A DNA stretch of 27,207 nt from an uncultured Eubacteriales bacterium (GTDB lineage: Bacteria; Bacillota; Clostridia; Tissierellales; Peptoniphilaceae), in contig UQDI01000025.1 in assembly GCA_900539725.1 (NCBI GenBank), positions 1-27,207 on the forward strand, written 5' to 3'. A model generated the notes under the pieces. That model had not been told where the DNA came from, made no database searches, and was given only the letters and a program-made list of their open reading frames with translations. Below are positions 15,280-23,662 of this stretch, one piece after another (the stretch's first letter is position 1; every line of letters begins with the position of its first letter). The position numbers and the translations under genes are program-made.

Positions 15280-16165
15280 TGATATGCATAAGAGTTTTGG
15301 TAAAAAGGATGTTCTCAAAGGACTTACTTTTGATGTTGAACCAGGTGAGATTGTAGGTTTTTTAGGCAGGAACGGTTCAGGTAAGTCTACAACTATGAAA
15401 TGCGTTTCAGGTCTTATCAAATTTAATTCAGGAGAGATAAATGTATTTGACCATTCTATAGTAAAAAGCAGAGAAGAAGCCTTGAAGTGTATGGGAGTAA
15501 GTATTGAAGATCCAGCACTTTATCCAAGTTTAAACGGTCATGATCACTTCAATATGGTCGCAAGATGGAGAGGTGTATCTAAGGATAGAATAAAGGAAAT
15601 GGAAGAGTTTTCAGGACTTGAGGATAACCTTAAAAGAGCAACATCCAAGTACTCTATGGGTATGAAGATGCGTCTAATGCTAAGCTTAGTACTTTTATCA
15701 AAACCAAAGTTTATTATGCTTGACGAACCTATGAACGGCCTTGATCCTGATGGGGTTTTTGAATTGAGACAAGAGCTTAAGTCATTAAAAAACGAGGGCT
15801 GTGCGATACTTTTTTCATCACATAGATTATCTGAAGTTGAAAAAGTTTCAGATAGAGTTGTTATGATAGAAGATGGAAAAGTTGTTTATAATGGAAATTT
15901 AAGTGAAGAATTTAGAAACACAGGACTTGTCTATATAAATACAGCTGACAATGAAAAAGCTAAGGACGTTTTAGATGCCGCCAAGATTGGCACAAAGATA
16001 TCTAAAGAAAAAGGTTTTGAAAATTATATTATTATTTCTGATTATAATATTGCTATAGATAAGATACTTTCGGTTTTGTATCAAGCAAATATAAGTATTA
16101 ATGACATATATAAAGATCATCCTACACTTGAAAGTCTTTATAAGAGTTTGAGAAAAGAGGGATAA
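15260..16165 (+). CDS. ABC-2 type transporter ATP-binding protein
   Basis: A 301-aa ATPase of the BcrA/drug-export type. Walker A is G36-RNGSGKST, the signature region YSMGMKMR (degenerate, usual for this subfamily), Walker B FIMLDEP, and the H-loop SSHRLSE; a ~90-residue C-terminal extension follows. The ATG at 15260 follows AAGGAGG (15244-15250) and overlaps the maturase end by 20 bases. It is one base from the permease at 16167, so the two form an exporter that likely exports the modified peptide or removes it from the membrane as self-immunity. Confidence 0.92.
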   Translation: MKALQINDMHKSFGKKDVLKGLTFDVEPGEIVGFLGRNGSGKSTTMKCVSGLIKFNSGEINVFDHSIVKSREEALKCMGVSIEDPALYPSLNGHDHFNMVARWRGVSKDRIKEMEEFSGLEDNLKRATSKYSMGMKMRLMLSLVLLSKPKFIMLDEPMNGLDPDGVFELRQELKSLKNEGCAILFSSHRLSEVEKVSDRVVMIEDGKVVYNGNLSEEFRNTGLVYINTADNEKAKDVLDAAKIGTKISKEKGFENYIIISDYNIAIDKILSVLYQANISINDIYKDHPTLESLYKSLRKEG

Positions 16166-16166
16166 G

Positions 16167-17390
16167 ATGAAAGGGCTTATCAAAAACGAAATTAAAACAT
16201 TCTTTTCGATAAAAAATATAATTATCATTGTTATCTTTTTTCTTATAATGACACCTGATGTATTTAAGATGAAAGGTGATATCAGTAATTATATAGACAC
16301 TATGGCTGCACAAATAAATAGCAATCAGGAAATGTCTAAATATTATGTTAATAATCTTAATTATGAGATTGATGGGATAAATCTTCAGATGTATGCGAAT
16401 GATGTTGTTGGTTTAGATGAAGATGACGAAGAACTTGAAGAAGAGAAAAAAGTTAAGGAAGCAGAAGTAAATCATTGGAAATTTTTCGATCAAAAATTAA
16501 CTGCCTTCAATGCACTAACAAATTTTGATAAACCAGATATAGATAGGTACAATTCATTTCTTAAAGAGATAGATACTTATATTTATGACGAGATATATAA
16601 GAAGGATTTTGTTTCCGCTTATGGAGAGAATATTTATTTTTACTCTAAAAATCAGTGGTATAAAAGGTATTTGACTGAACAGGTTCAATATGATGACGTT
16701 AGACTTAAAGATCCAAACTATCCTGATGCATATAATGCCTTGCAAGGAAAACTTAGTGGTAAACTTATATATTTTGCAATATTGCTACTACTTCTAAACT
16801 TTGATATATGGTCGAACGATTATTCCTCAGGAGCAATAAAACTATATTTAACTTCGCCTTATAGCAGAAAAAAATTATTCTATACTAGATTTATAACAAG
16901 GCTTGTGCTTAATCTTTGTGTAATTTTATTGCCACTTTTATTTGTGTTTTTATACGCTGGGTTTAAATTTGGCTTTTTACCACAAAGACAGGTTGTTGTT
17001 AACAATTTAGCACTAAATAATATTTTCAAGATGCCTATGACTAGTGATTTAAGTGAAGTATATGCTTTGTCCACTCAAGGTAGAGTTGTTGGTCTGCAAC
17101 TCTTAAATATAATTTTATATACAGTGTTTATGTTCTCACTTATGGGATTAATATCAATTCTTATGAAAGACAGTGCAGTATCTATATTTTTTGCAGTATT
17201 ATTTGCATACGACGTACTTTTTGTTACTGATATAAATCCTTATAATATGCCAAATTACATTAAATCTCAAAATCTTATTGCAGGTACTGGTGCTTATACA
17301 TTTGTGTTTTATCAAATACTCATGGCGGTTTTAGCAGTAGCATTTATCTTAGGTGCAAAAACTGTTATGGAAAAAAGAGATATAGCTTAG
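16167..17390 (+). CDS. ABC-2 type transporter permease
   Basis: A 407-aa membrane subunit. Helix 1 is at about 12-28, then an acidic extracellular region of about 160 residues (with an EEDDEELEEEKK-like patch), and five helices between about 195 and 400. The cytoplasmic SGAIKLYLTSPYSRKKLF segment is the hallmark coupling region of ABC-2 permeases. It is paired with the ATPase at 15260, one base upstream. Its architecture matches the unrecognised protein at 12466, so a heterodimeric permease is possible. Confidence 0.88.
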   Translation: MKGLIKNEIKTFFSIKNIIIIVIFFLIMTPDVFKMKGDISNYIDTMAAQINSNQEMSKYYVNNLNYEIDGINLQMYANDVVGLDEDDEELEEEKKVKEAEVNHWKFFDQKLTAFNALTNFDKPDIDRYNSFLKEIDTYIYDEIYKKDFVSAYGENIYFYSKNQWYKRYLTEQVQYDDVRLKDPNYPDAYNALQGKLSGKLIYFAILLLLLNFDIWSNDYSSGAIKLYLTSPYSRKKLFYTRFITRLVLNLCVILLPLLFVFLYAGFKFGFLPQRQVVVNNLALNNIFKMPMTSDLSEVYALSTQGRVVGLQLLNIILYTVFMFSLMGLISILMKDSAVSIFFAVLFAYDVLFVTDINPYNMPNYIKSQNLIAGTGAYTFVFYQILMAVLAVAFILGAKTVMEKRDIA

Positions 17391-17394
17391 ATAC

Positions 17395-17421
17395 AGAAGG
17401 TGCTTCCCCTTAGCACCTTCT
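17395..17421 (+). terminator. Strong intra-locus hairpin
   Basis: AGAAGGTGCT (17395-17404) and AGCACCTTCT (17412-17421) form a perfect 10-bp stem around a 7-base loop, just after the permease stop. The 3' tail (ATTACTAAG) lacks a proper T run, so it may be a partial terminator or an RNA-stability element separating the maturase operon from the exporter gene. Confidence 0.5.
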
Positions 17422-17448
17422 ATTACTAAGTTTGATGGAAGTGAAAAA

Positions 17449-19215
17449 ATGAAATTTTTAAGAAACAATTATATCATTGCTAAAAAAGCTTTTAAAAATT
17501 ATAAAGTATATGCTATATTATCTATCGTCATGGGATTATTAGGAGCTTTTTCTCCTATATTTTCAAATTATCTTATAAAGGATGCTTTGGACATAGGCTC
17601 ATCAAGTTTTTCAATTCAGAAATTTTATAAAACTCTAATTTGTTTTCTTATATACACTTTAGCTGTTTCGATATTATCAAACCACTTTTCAAGAGTATAT
17701 ACACCAGCGAAATTAAATGATATAGCTAGAAATATAAATCTTAAGATATTTAAACACGCACTTAAGTTACCAGTTAAAAATTATGATGACCCTGGCTTTT
17801 TAAATACATATAACTATATATTATCAAATGGAGTTTCTTCTGCATTTGATGCTTTTAACTCATTTGAATCTTTAATTACAGAAATTTTTTCTCTGTCCAT
17901 ACTATTTACTCTTATAATTAGTCTTGAATATAAGTTGCTAATTATATGTTTTATATCATCAATAATAAATTTTATAATAAATCTTAAATTGTCTAAGATA
18001 TCATATGATGAGCAGAAGGAGCTTGTTTATCCTGAGCGTAAATCGTCATATGTATCTAGAACTTTCTCACTGCGTTTTTATATGAAAGAGTTAAAGACAA
18101 CTATGTTAGCTGTTCCTTTAATTAAATTATTCAAAAGCTCTGTGGACGACAAGACAGAGATAAATGTAGACTACGGTAAAAAGTATGAGAGATTATTAAA
18201 TTTACAAAGTCTGTTATCTAATCTTAGTTTAGCTTTAAGTTTTGTACTGCTTGTTAATATGTTTATTGATAAAAAGATATCAGCTGGCGAATTCGCTTTT
18301 GCTTTTAACTCTTTTGGACAGCTTAGCTCATCTATAACATCTTTTTTAAGCATCTTTCCAGGTATGTATCGTAATTCATTTGTTGTTGAAGATATACTTA
18401 ACTTTTTTTCAACGCCTGTATGTGATGAAGAAAGTGGCATGGAGCTTAATGAAGTAGATAGTATTGAGTTAAAAAATGCATCATTTTCTTATGATGGCAC
18501 TCATGAGAATTTAAAATGCGTTAATCTAAAGATTAACAAGGGCGAGAAAGTTGCTTTTGTAGGATTGAATGGAGCGGGTAAATCTACTTTGGCTTCAATA
18601 ATTACTGGACTTTATAAAGTAGACTCTGGTGACTATTTAATTAACGGCTCTGACGCTTATACTTATAAACAAAAAGACTTATATAAAAAATTTGGTATAA
18701 TGCTTCAAGACTTCAATATTTATTCACTAACTGCAATTGAAAATATATTTATGGATTCATCGGAAAATATAAGCCCAATTGAAAAAGAACAAGCTTTTGA
18801 ATTAATTCAAAGACTTACTTTAGATAATAAATTTGAAGATATTAATAAACTGTGTGAAACTTACCTTACGAGTGAACTTGAAGATGGAGGTTTAAATCTT
18901 TCTGGAGGGGAAGAGCAAAAGTTAGCTTTATCAAGAATCTTAATAAAGCCCTATGACGTATTGATTTTTGATGAGCCAAGCTCAAGGCTTGATGCATATA
19001 GCGAGAAGAGTATATTTGATTCAATACTTGAAGTTTATAAAGAAAAAACTGTTATATTTATATCGCATCGTTTAAGAAACATTAAAAATGTTGATAGAAT
19101 ATATTATATAGAAGACGGAAAGATTATAGAGTCTGGTGACCATATTGATCTTATGAATAAAAAAGGTGCATACTATGAACTTTATAATGTAAGCTCAGAA
19201 CAAAACGAGCAGTAG
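17449..19215 (+). CDS. ABC exporter (fused transmembrane and ATPase domains), no peptidase domain
   Basis: A 588-aa half-transporter expected to work as a dimer. The membrane domain (about 1-320) has six helices with the first near 20-40. The ATPase domain (about 335-588) has Walker A GLNGAGKST, Q-loop MLQDFN, the signature LSGGEEQKLALSR, Walker B VLIFDEP and H-loop ISHRL. The catalytic Glu after Walker B is present. There is no N-terminal C39 cysteine-peptidase domain, unlike bacteriocin exporters that cut a GG leader. Its start lies 58 bases after the ABC-2 permease, beyond a hairpin. It is probably the secretion pump for the modified peptide. A general lipid or drug exporter is an alternative. 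Confidence 0.88.
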   Translation: MKFLRNNYIIAKKAFKNYKVYAILSIVMGLLGAFSPIFSNYLIKDALDIGSSSFSIQKFYKTLICFLIYTLAVSILSNHFSRVYTPAKLNDIARNINLKIFKHALKLPVKNYDDPGFLNTYNYILSNGVSSAFDAFNSFESLITEIFSLSILFTLIISLEYKLLIICFISSIINFIINLKLSKISYDEQKELVYPERKSSYVSRTFSLRFYMKELKTTMLAVPLIKLFKSSVDDKTEINVDYGKKYERLLNLQSLLSNLSLALSFVLLVNMFIDKKISAGEFAFAFNSFGQLSSSITSFLSIFPGMYRNSFVVEDILNFFSTPVCDEESGMELNEVDSIELKNASFSYDGTHENLKCVNLKINKGEKVAFVGLNGAGKSTLASIITGLYKVDSGDYLINGSDAYTYKQKDLYKKFGIMLQDFNIYSLTAIENIFMDSSENISPIEKEQAFELIQRLTLDNKFEDINKLCETYLTSELEDGGLNLSGGEEQKLALSRILIKPYDVLIFDEPSSRLDAYSEKSIFDSILEVYKEKTVIFISHRLRNIKNVDRIYYIEDGKIIESGDHIDLMNKKGAYYELYNVSSEQNEQ

Positions 19216-19482
19216 CAAATTAAAGTAAACTAAAGAAGACCTTAAGATGATATGTACCAAAAAACTGGAGCTTCTTTTTCATTTAATCCTGAGGAAAGCA
19301 AATCAGATGGAGAAATTATTTCGATAATTGCTTGTAGCTCTTCTAATAATTAGTCAAGCTATTTCCAAGAACGAGGCTTGTGAAAATTTCTTAGTTTTAT
19401 CCATACTGACCACTCAAGCCACGTTGAAGCCCTAGCTTTATTAGTAAGAGAGTAAAATGTTTTATAAAGATAAGGAGTAGAT
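19216..19482 (+). other. Gene-poor stretch with a possible 33-aa peptide ORF
   Basis: No convincing gene, RNA or terminator was found. A short frame runs from ATG 19252 to TAG 19351-19353 and would encode a Ser-rich 33-mer (start MYQKTGASFSFNPEES, end IISIIACSSSNN). The site before it (AAGATGAT) is a weak ribosome binding site. The antisense of the same bases is also open for about 35 codons but has no ATG. It may be a small peptide gene of the island, a relic or chance. AAGGAG before 19483 serves the next gene. Confidence 0.2.
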
Positions 19483-20247
19483 ATGATACTGTATTTTTCA
19501 GGAACAGGTAATAGTGAATACATAGCGAAAAAATTGTCAGAAGCATTGGATGACGAAGCGCTAAATCTATTCGCATATATAAAGAATGGCAAGGCTGAGA
19601 CTTTTCATTCAGAAAAGCCTTTCGTCTTAGTTGCACCTACATATAGCTGGCGCGTGCCAAGATTTTTGTCAGAGTATTTATTGGGCTGCACCTTTACTGG
19701 ATCGAAAGAGATCTACGTAATTTTAAACTATGGTGGCTCATGCGGCAACGCAGAAAAATACATTAGAGAAAATACTAAAAAGCTTGGACTAAAGTTCAAA
19801 GGTCTTTATGGCATAAAGATGCCAGAAAATTATCTAATGCTATTTAATCTTGACTCCGACGAGCACAATAGAAAGTTAGTTGACGGAGCAAAGGCAAAGA
19901 TTGATGAGGCAGCGGCCATTATCAAAGAGGGGAAAGCATTTGCTGAAGTGAAGTGTGGCTTTGCAGGCAAAGTTCAGTCGAGTCTTGTTAATAAGTTTTT
20001 CTTTAAGTTCATAGTGAGCGACAAGAAATTTTATTATACTGATAAGTGTATTAACTGCGGCCTATGTGCTAAGAATTGCGTTTTCAACAACATCACTTAC
20101 AAGGACGGTTACCCAGTTTGGAACGGTAGGTGCACCCACTGCGCATCATGCATCGCGAAGTGCCCAACAGGAGCGATTGAGTATGGCAAGAAGACCATTG
20201 GCAAGGAGAGATACTTATTAAGCAAAGTGTATAGAGAGAAAAACTAA
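19483..20247 (+). CDS. EFR1-type flavodoxin/ferredoxin fusion protein
   Basis: A 254-aa redox protein. The flavodoxin-like N-terminus binds FMN through YFSGTGNSEYIA (4-15) and covers about 1-160. The C-terminus has two 4Fe-4S clusters with the typical spacing: C189, C192, C195, C199 and C217, C220, C223, C227. Such EFR1 proteins are common in clostridial anaerobes and are presumed electron carriers; partners are unknown. AAGGAG precedes ATG 19483. Its more GC-rich codon use resembles the core genes rather than the A+T-rich RiPP island, so it probably marks the far edge of the insertion. Confidence 0.9.
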   Translation: MILYFSGTGNSEYIAKKLSEALDDEALNLFAYIKNGKAETFHSEKPFVLVAPTYSWRVPRFLSEYLLGCTFTGSKEIYVILNYGGSCGNAEKYIRENTKKLGLKFKGLYGIKMPENYLMLFNLDSDEHNRKLVDGAKAKIDEAAAIIKEGKAFAEVKCGFAGKVQSSLVNKFFFKFIVSDKKFYYTDKCINCGLCAKNCVFNNITYKDGYPVWNGRCTHCASCIAKCPTGAIEYGKKTIGKERYLLSKVYREKN

Positions 20248-20269
20248 TAATAAAGTTTAAATTGTGTCA

Positions 20270-20299
20270 AGAGTTGTAATTTATTTCACAGCTCTTTTT
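20270..20299 (+). terminator. Terminator of the EFR1 gene
   Basis: AGAGTTGT (20270-20277) pairs with ACAGCTCT (20288-20295), including one G-U pair, followed by a run of five T (20295-20299). Confidence 0.7.
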
Positions 20300-20379
20300 A
20301 TGTGCAAAAATATTTTCACATAAATAAAAATAATTCATTAAAAGCACTTATATAAAGGCGTTTTAAGCGTGCTAAGTCA

Positions 20380-20408
20380 TTGACTAAAAGCCATATTTAT
20401 GATAAAAT
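20380..20408 (+). promoter_or_regulatory. Promoter of cysS
   Basis: -35 TTGACT (20380-20385), a 17-bp spacer and -10 TAAAAT (20403-20408). The start near 20415 leaves about 22 leader bases, too short for a T-box, so this cysS is not T-box regulated. Confidence 0.65.
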
Positions 20409-20436
20409 ATCTATATTATTATATAAGGAGGCAATT

Positions 20437-21849
20437 ATGATTAAATTACACAACACACTAAGTGGATTAGTAGAAGATTTCAAACCAATAAACGATACTA
20501 AGGTGAACTTTTATTGTTGTGGTCCTACTGTTTATAATGACATACATGTAGGCAATGCCAGACCTTTAGTTGTATTTGATACAGTTAGAAGATTTTTGAT
20601 ATTCATGGGCTACGACGTAAAGTATGTTTTTAACTTCACTGACGTAGACGATAAGATAATTAATAAAGCGAACGAAAGCGGTATCACTTCGAACGAAGTG
20701 GCTGAAAAGTACATCGAGCGCTTCAAAGATGTTGCGGGTAGGCTTGGTATTTATGATTATGATAATATCAATCCGAGAGCAACTGAACATATGGACGAGA
20801 TCATAGACTTTGTCAAGGCGCTTGTTGATAAGGGCGCTGCGTATGAGTCAGATGGCGATGTTTACTTCGACACTACTAAGGCGAAGGACTACGGAAAACT
20901 TTCTAAGAAGAATATCGACGACCTTATCTCAGGTTTAAGAGTTGATATAAATGAAAAGAAGAAAAACCCACTGGACTTTGCTCTTTGGAAGAAGGCGAAA
21001 CCAAATGAACCACACTGGGCATCACCATGGTCCGAAGGTAGACCTGGCTGGCACATTGAGTGCTCGGCTATGAGTAGGGCAATCTTAGGTGATACGCTTG
21101 ATATACATGCAGGCGGCAGCGATTTAGAGTTTCCTCACCATGAGAATGAAATTCAACAAAGTGAGGCTCTAACAGGAAAGCCATTCGCAAAGTATTGGCT
21201 ACACAATGGCATGGTCAATGTTGATGGCAAAAAGATGAGTAAATCACTAGGCAACTTCATTTTGCTTAAGGATTTGCTTGATGATTATGACAAGGACACA
21301 GTTAGATTTTTCATCTTGTCAACTCATTATAGAAAGCCTATGAATTTCACTAAAGAAGGCATGGACGGAGCAAAAAACTCTGTTAAGAGGATACACAACG
21401 CGCTTAAGAGACTTGAAGCTATTAAAGACAGCGGCAAGAAAGCCTCTGATGAAATTATTAAAGACGTTGATAATGAAGTAGCTGGTTTTATCGCTGCTAT
21501 GAGCGATGATTTTAACACAGCTGACGCGCTTACAAGGATTTTCAATATTGTTAAGATAATAAATAAACTTGAAGACGATGATTATGAAAGCGCAAAATAT
21601 ATCGAAGATAAATTAAATGATTTACTAAAAGTCTTAGGCCTTGACGATAGTGAAGCGGTTATGAAAGCTGGAGATGAAGAAGAATCGCTTGGCGAAGACG
21701 AAGAAAAGATTAAAAAGATGATAGACGAGAGAAATGAAGCAAGAGCAAATAAAGATTATGCCAAGGCTGACAAGATCAGGGACGATTTACTTGCCATGGG
21801 CATAAAGATTATAGATAGTAAAGACGGGCAAAGATGGGAAAGGATCTAG
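20437..21849 (+). CDS. cysS: Cysteinyl-tRNA synthetase
   Basis: A 470-aa class I synthetase charging tRNA-Cys. HIGH is HVGN at 37-40, and KMSKS is exact at 266-270. The zinc ligands include C28 (CCGPT) and the HIECSAMS and FPHHENE segments. A C-terminal helical anticodon region (about 330-470) completes the usual length. ATG 20437 follows AAGGAGG (20425-20431); an upstream in-frame ATG at 20380 lies inside the promoter and is rejected. It opens the conserved Firmicutes order cysS-mrnC-rlmB-yacP. Confidence 0.97.
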   Translation: MIKLHNTLSGLVEDFKPINDTKVNFYCCGPTVYNDIHVGNARPLVVFDTVRRFLIFMGYDVKYVFNFTDVDDKIINKANESGITSNEVAEKYIERFKDVAGRLGIYDYDNINPRATEHMDEIIDFVKALVDKGAAYESDGDVYFDTTKAKDYGKLSKKNIDDLISGLRVDINEKKKNPLDFALWKKAKPNEPHWASPWSEGRPGWHIECSAMSRAILGDTLDIHAGGSDLEFPHHENEIQQSEALTGKPFAKYWLHNGMVNVDGKKMSKSLGNFILLKDLLDDYDKDTVRFFILSTHYRKPMNFTKEGMDGAKNSVKRIHNALKRLEAIKDSGKKASDEIIKDVDNEVAGFIAAMSDDFNTADALTRIFNIVKIINKLEDDDYESAKYIEDKLNDLLKVLGLDDSEAVMKAGDEEESLGEDEEKIKKMIDERNEARANKDYAKADKIRDDLLAMGIKIIDSKDGQRWERI

Positions 21850-22250
21850 ATATAACTGAGCTTTTCGGCATTGAGTACACAGACGCCGAAATTAACGAGA
21901 TGAGCCCCATAAGGCTTGCCTACATTGGCGACGCTGTCTACGAGCTCTTCGTGCGCTACTACATTGCGAAAGAGCCGTTAAAGGCGCACGAGCTGCAAAA
22001 GCTATCGACAAAGTATGTAAGTGCTTATGCGCAAAGAGATGCATTTGAAAAGATTAAGGACCATCTTACAGAGGACGAACTTTATGTCTTTAAAAGAGCC
22101 AGAAACCATAAATCACATAAAGCACCAAAGAATACGGACAACAGTGCATATAAGGTGTCAACTGGTTTTGAAGCACTCATTGCATATCTATTTTTGAAGA
22201 AAGAATACACTAGACTAGTGGATCTAGTTAAATTATGTTTGGAGGATTAA
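21834..22250 (+). CDS. mrnC: Mini-ribonuclease III
   Basis: A 138-aa RNase III catalytic domain without the double-stranded RNA-binding domain, matching MrnC, which matures 23S rRNA ends in Bacillus. The metal-binding residues are D33 (IGDAVYEL) and E113 (GFEALIAYLF). It overlaps the cysS end by 16 bases, as in other Firmicutes, indicating translational coupling. Confidence 0.95.
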   Translation: MGKDLDITELFGIEYTDAEINEMSPIRLAYIGDAVYELFVRYYIAKEPLKAHELQKLSTKYVSAYAQRDAFEKIKDHLTEDELYVFKRARNHKSHKAPKNTDNSAYKVSTGFEALIAYLFLKKEYTRLVDLVKLCLED

Positions 22251-22251
22251 A

Positions 22252-22998
22252 TTGGAAGAACAATATATATACGGAAGAAATCCCGTTATGGAACTTTTGA
22301 AGAATGGCAGGGCCATCGACAAATTATATGTGCAAAAAGGAGAGCTAAAGGGCTCAATCGGCAGAATCTTAAGCCTTGCAAATGAAAATGGCGTCATCGT
22401 ACAAAGAGTTGAGAGAGAAAAGCTTGACTCACTAGCAAAGGGCGAAGTGCATCAAGGCGTTGTCGCATTTACAGCAGGTTTTGAATACAAAAGTATTGAA
22501 GATGGCTTTAAGCTTGCAGAGGAAAAAGGCGAGGACCCCTTCTTTGTAATTTTAGATGGTATTGAAGATACACATAACCTAGGTGCAATCATCAGAACAG
22601 CTGAGTGCGCTGGCGTTCACGCGGTTATAATACCAAAGAGAAGATCAGCTATGGTTAACGAAACAGTTTATAAGGCTTCAGCAGGAGCAGTTGATAACAT
22701 GATTGTCGTGAACGTAACTAACCTTAATCAAACGATAAAAGAGCTTAAAGAAAGAAACGTGTGGATCTACGGCCTTGACATGGATGGCCAAAAATACACA
22801 AAGGCAAATCTATTAGGCCCGGTAGCTTTAGTAGTTGGATCAGAAGGCAAAGGCCTATCGGAACTTGTTAAAAAGAACTGCGACGCTATAATCAGCCTAC
22901 CAATGTTTGGCAAGACAAACTCATTAAACGCATCAAATGCGGCAGCCATTGCCATGTATGAAATTTTAAGACAGAAGGATGAAAAAGAAAAGGCTTAG
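22252..22998 (+). CDS. rlmB: 23S rRNA (guanosine-2'-O-)-methyltransferase RlmB/TrmH family
   Basis: A 248-aa SPOUT methyltransferase. An N-terminal substrate-binding domain (YIYGRNPVMELLKNG, 5-19) precedes the knotted catalytic domain. Its motifs are LDGIEDTHNLGAIIRTAE, VVGSEGKGLS and LPMFGKTNSLNASNAAAI. It methylates the 2'-OH of a 23S rRNA guanosine (G2251 in E. coli). The start is TTG 22252, six bases after GGAGG (22241-22245), and only one base separates it from mrnC. Its end overlaps yacP by 20 bases. Confidence 0.93.
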   Translation: MEEQYIYGRNPVMELLKNGRAIDKLYVQKGELKGSIGRILSLANENGVIVQRVEREKLDSLAKGEVHQGVVAFTAGFEYKSIEDGFKLAEEKGEDPFFVILDGIEDTHNLGAIIRTAECAGVHAVIIPKRRSAMVNETVYKASAGAVDNMIVVNVTNLNQTIKELKERNVWIYGLDMDGQKYTKANLLGPVALVVGSEGKGLSELVKKNCDAIISLPMFGKTNSLNASNAAAIAMYEILRQKDEKEKA

Positions 22999-23497
22999 GC
23001 AAATACTCTACGTTGACGGCTACAACGTCATCAACTCATGGGAGCATTTGAGAGATAGAAAGGAAGAGTCGCTTGAGGCGGCTCGTGATGAGCTGGAGAA
23101 CATTTTGGAAGAGTACATGCGATACAACAAAGAGCGCATCATACTTGTCTACGATGGTCACCTGATCAAAGGCAATCAAGGCGAAAAGAAAATAGTGAAG
23201 GGCCTTGAGATAGTCTTTACCAAAGAGAATATCACGGCCGACTCATATATTGAGAGGGAAGTAGCTAATATGCCTTATGGCTATAGGATAAGAGTCGCGA
23301 CAAGTGACCTTGCCGAGCAAAGCCTAATTTTTCAAAGAGGTGCCTCAAGACTTAGCTCAAGAGAGCTCGCTATAGAGATAGAAAATTCTAAGCGTACACA
23401 AAAAAGAATTTCTAAGAAGATCAATATGATTAATAACATGAAAATATCTGGCATAGATGAAGCGGAACTTGATAAATTGAAAGATTTAGATTTATAA
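22979..23497 (+). CDS. rae1: NYN/PIN-like endoribonuclease YacP (Rae1)
   Basis: A 172-aa protein with the NYN fold: YVDGYNVINSW (about 11-21), an acidic LVYDGH strand near 56-61, and the ATSDLAEQ segment that completes the acidic active site. B. subtilis Rae1 (YacP) enters the ribosome A site and cleaves mRNA in a translation-dependent way. A basic helical tail (KRTQKRISKKI) fits ribosome binding. Its ATG at 22979 comes directly after AGAAGG inside rlmB, so initiation probably depends on coupling. Confidence 0.9.
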   Translation: MKKKRLRQILYVDGYNVINSWEHLRDRKEESLEAARDELENILEEYMRYNKERIILVYDGHLIKGNQGEKKIVKGLEIVFTKENITADSYIEREVANMPYGYRIRVATSDLAEQSLIFQRGASRLSSRELAIEIENSKRTQKRISKKINMINNMKISGIDEAELDKLKDLDL

Positions 23498-23507
23498 AAA
23501 ATAAAAC

Positions 23508-23553
23508 AACTTAAAATAATTCTATATAATAACTTAAAATAATTATATATAAT
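23508..23553 (+). repeat. Tandem 23-bp direct duplication in the yacP-rpmG gap
   Basis: Units 23508-23530 and 23531-23553 are identical except at base 15 (C in the first, A in the second). Each starts with AACTTAAAATAAT and ends with TATATAAT, so each contains a -10-like box. It lies where sigH normally sits in Bacillus and Clostridium. Confidence 0.85.
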
Positions 23554-23597
23554 AAGGAAAGAAAATATATTTTATATCAAAATAATTAAAAAAAAGC

Positions 23598-23626
23598 TTG
23601 ACAAATTTACGAAACTACGATAATAT
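23598..23626 (+). promoter_or_regulatory. Promoter of rpmG-secE-nusG
   Basis: A consensus -35 TTGACA (23598-23603) is 17 bp from TAATAT (23621-23626). A leader hairpin (23641-23662) and AGGAGGTG (23669-23676) follow. Confidence 0.6.
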
Positions 23627-23640
23627 ATATAGGTAGTTGT

Positions 23641-23662
23641 ATAATACTTTTTAGAGTATTAT
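23641..23662 (+). promoter_or_regulatory. Leader hairpin of rpmG mRNA
   Basis: ATAATACT (23641-23648) pairs perfectly with AGTATTAT (23655-23662) around a 6-base loop, seven bases before the ribosome binding site. It is not followed by a T run, so a control or stability role is more likely than termination. Confidence 0.45.

Noticed and set aside
19359..19592. Minus-strand ORF of 77 aa
   Set aside because: More than half is antisense to the EFR1 gene, there is no ribosome binding site, and the sequence matches no family I know.
20380..20436. Upstream ATG extending cysS by 19 residues
   Set aside because: It sits in the -35/-10 region and would precede transcription start; ATG 20437 has AAGGAGG and fits family length.
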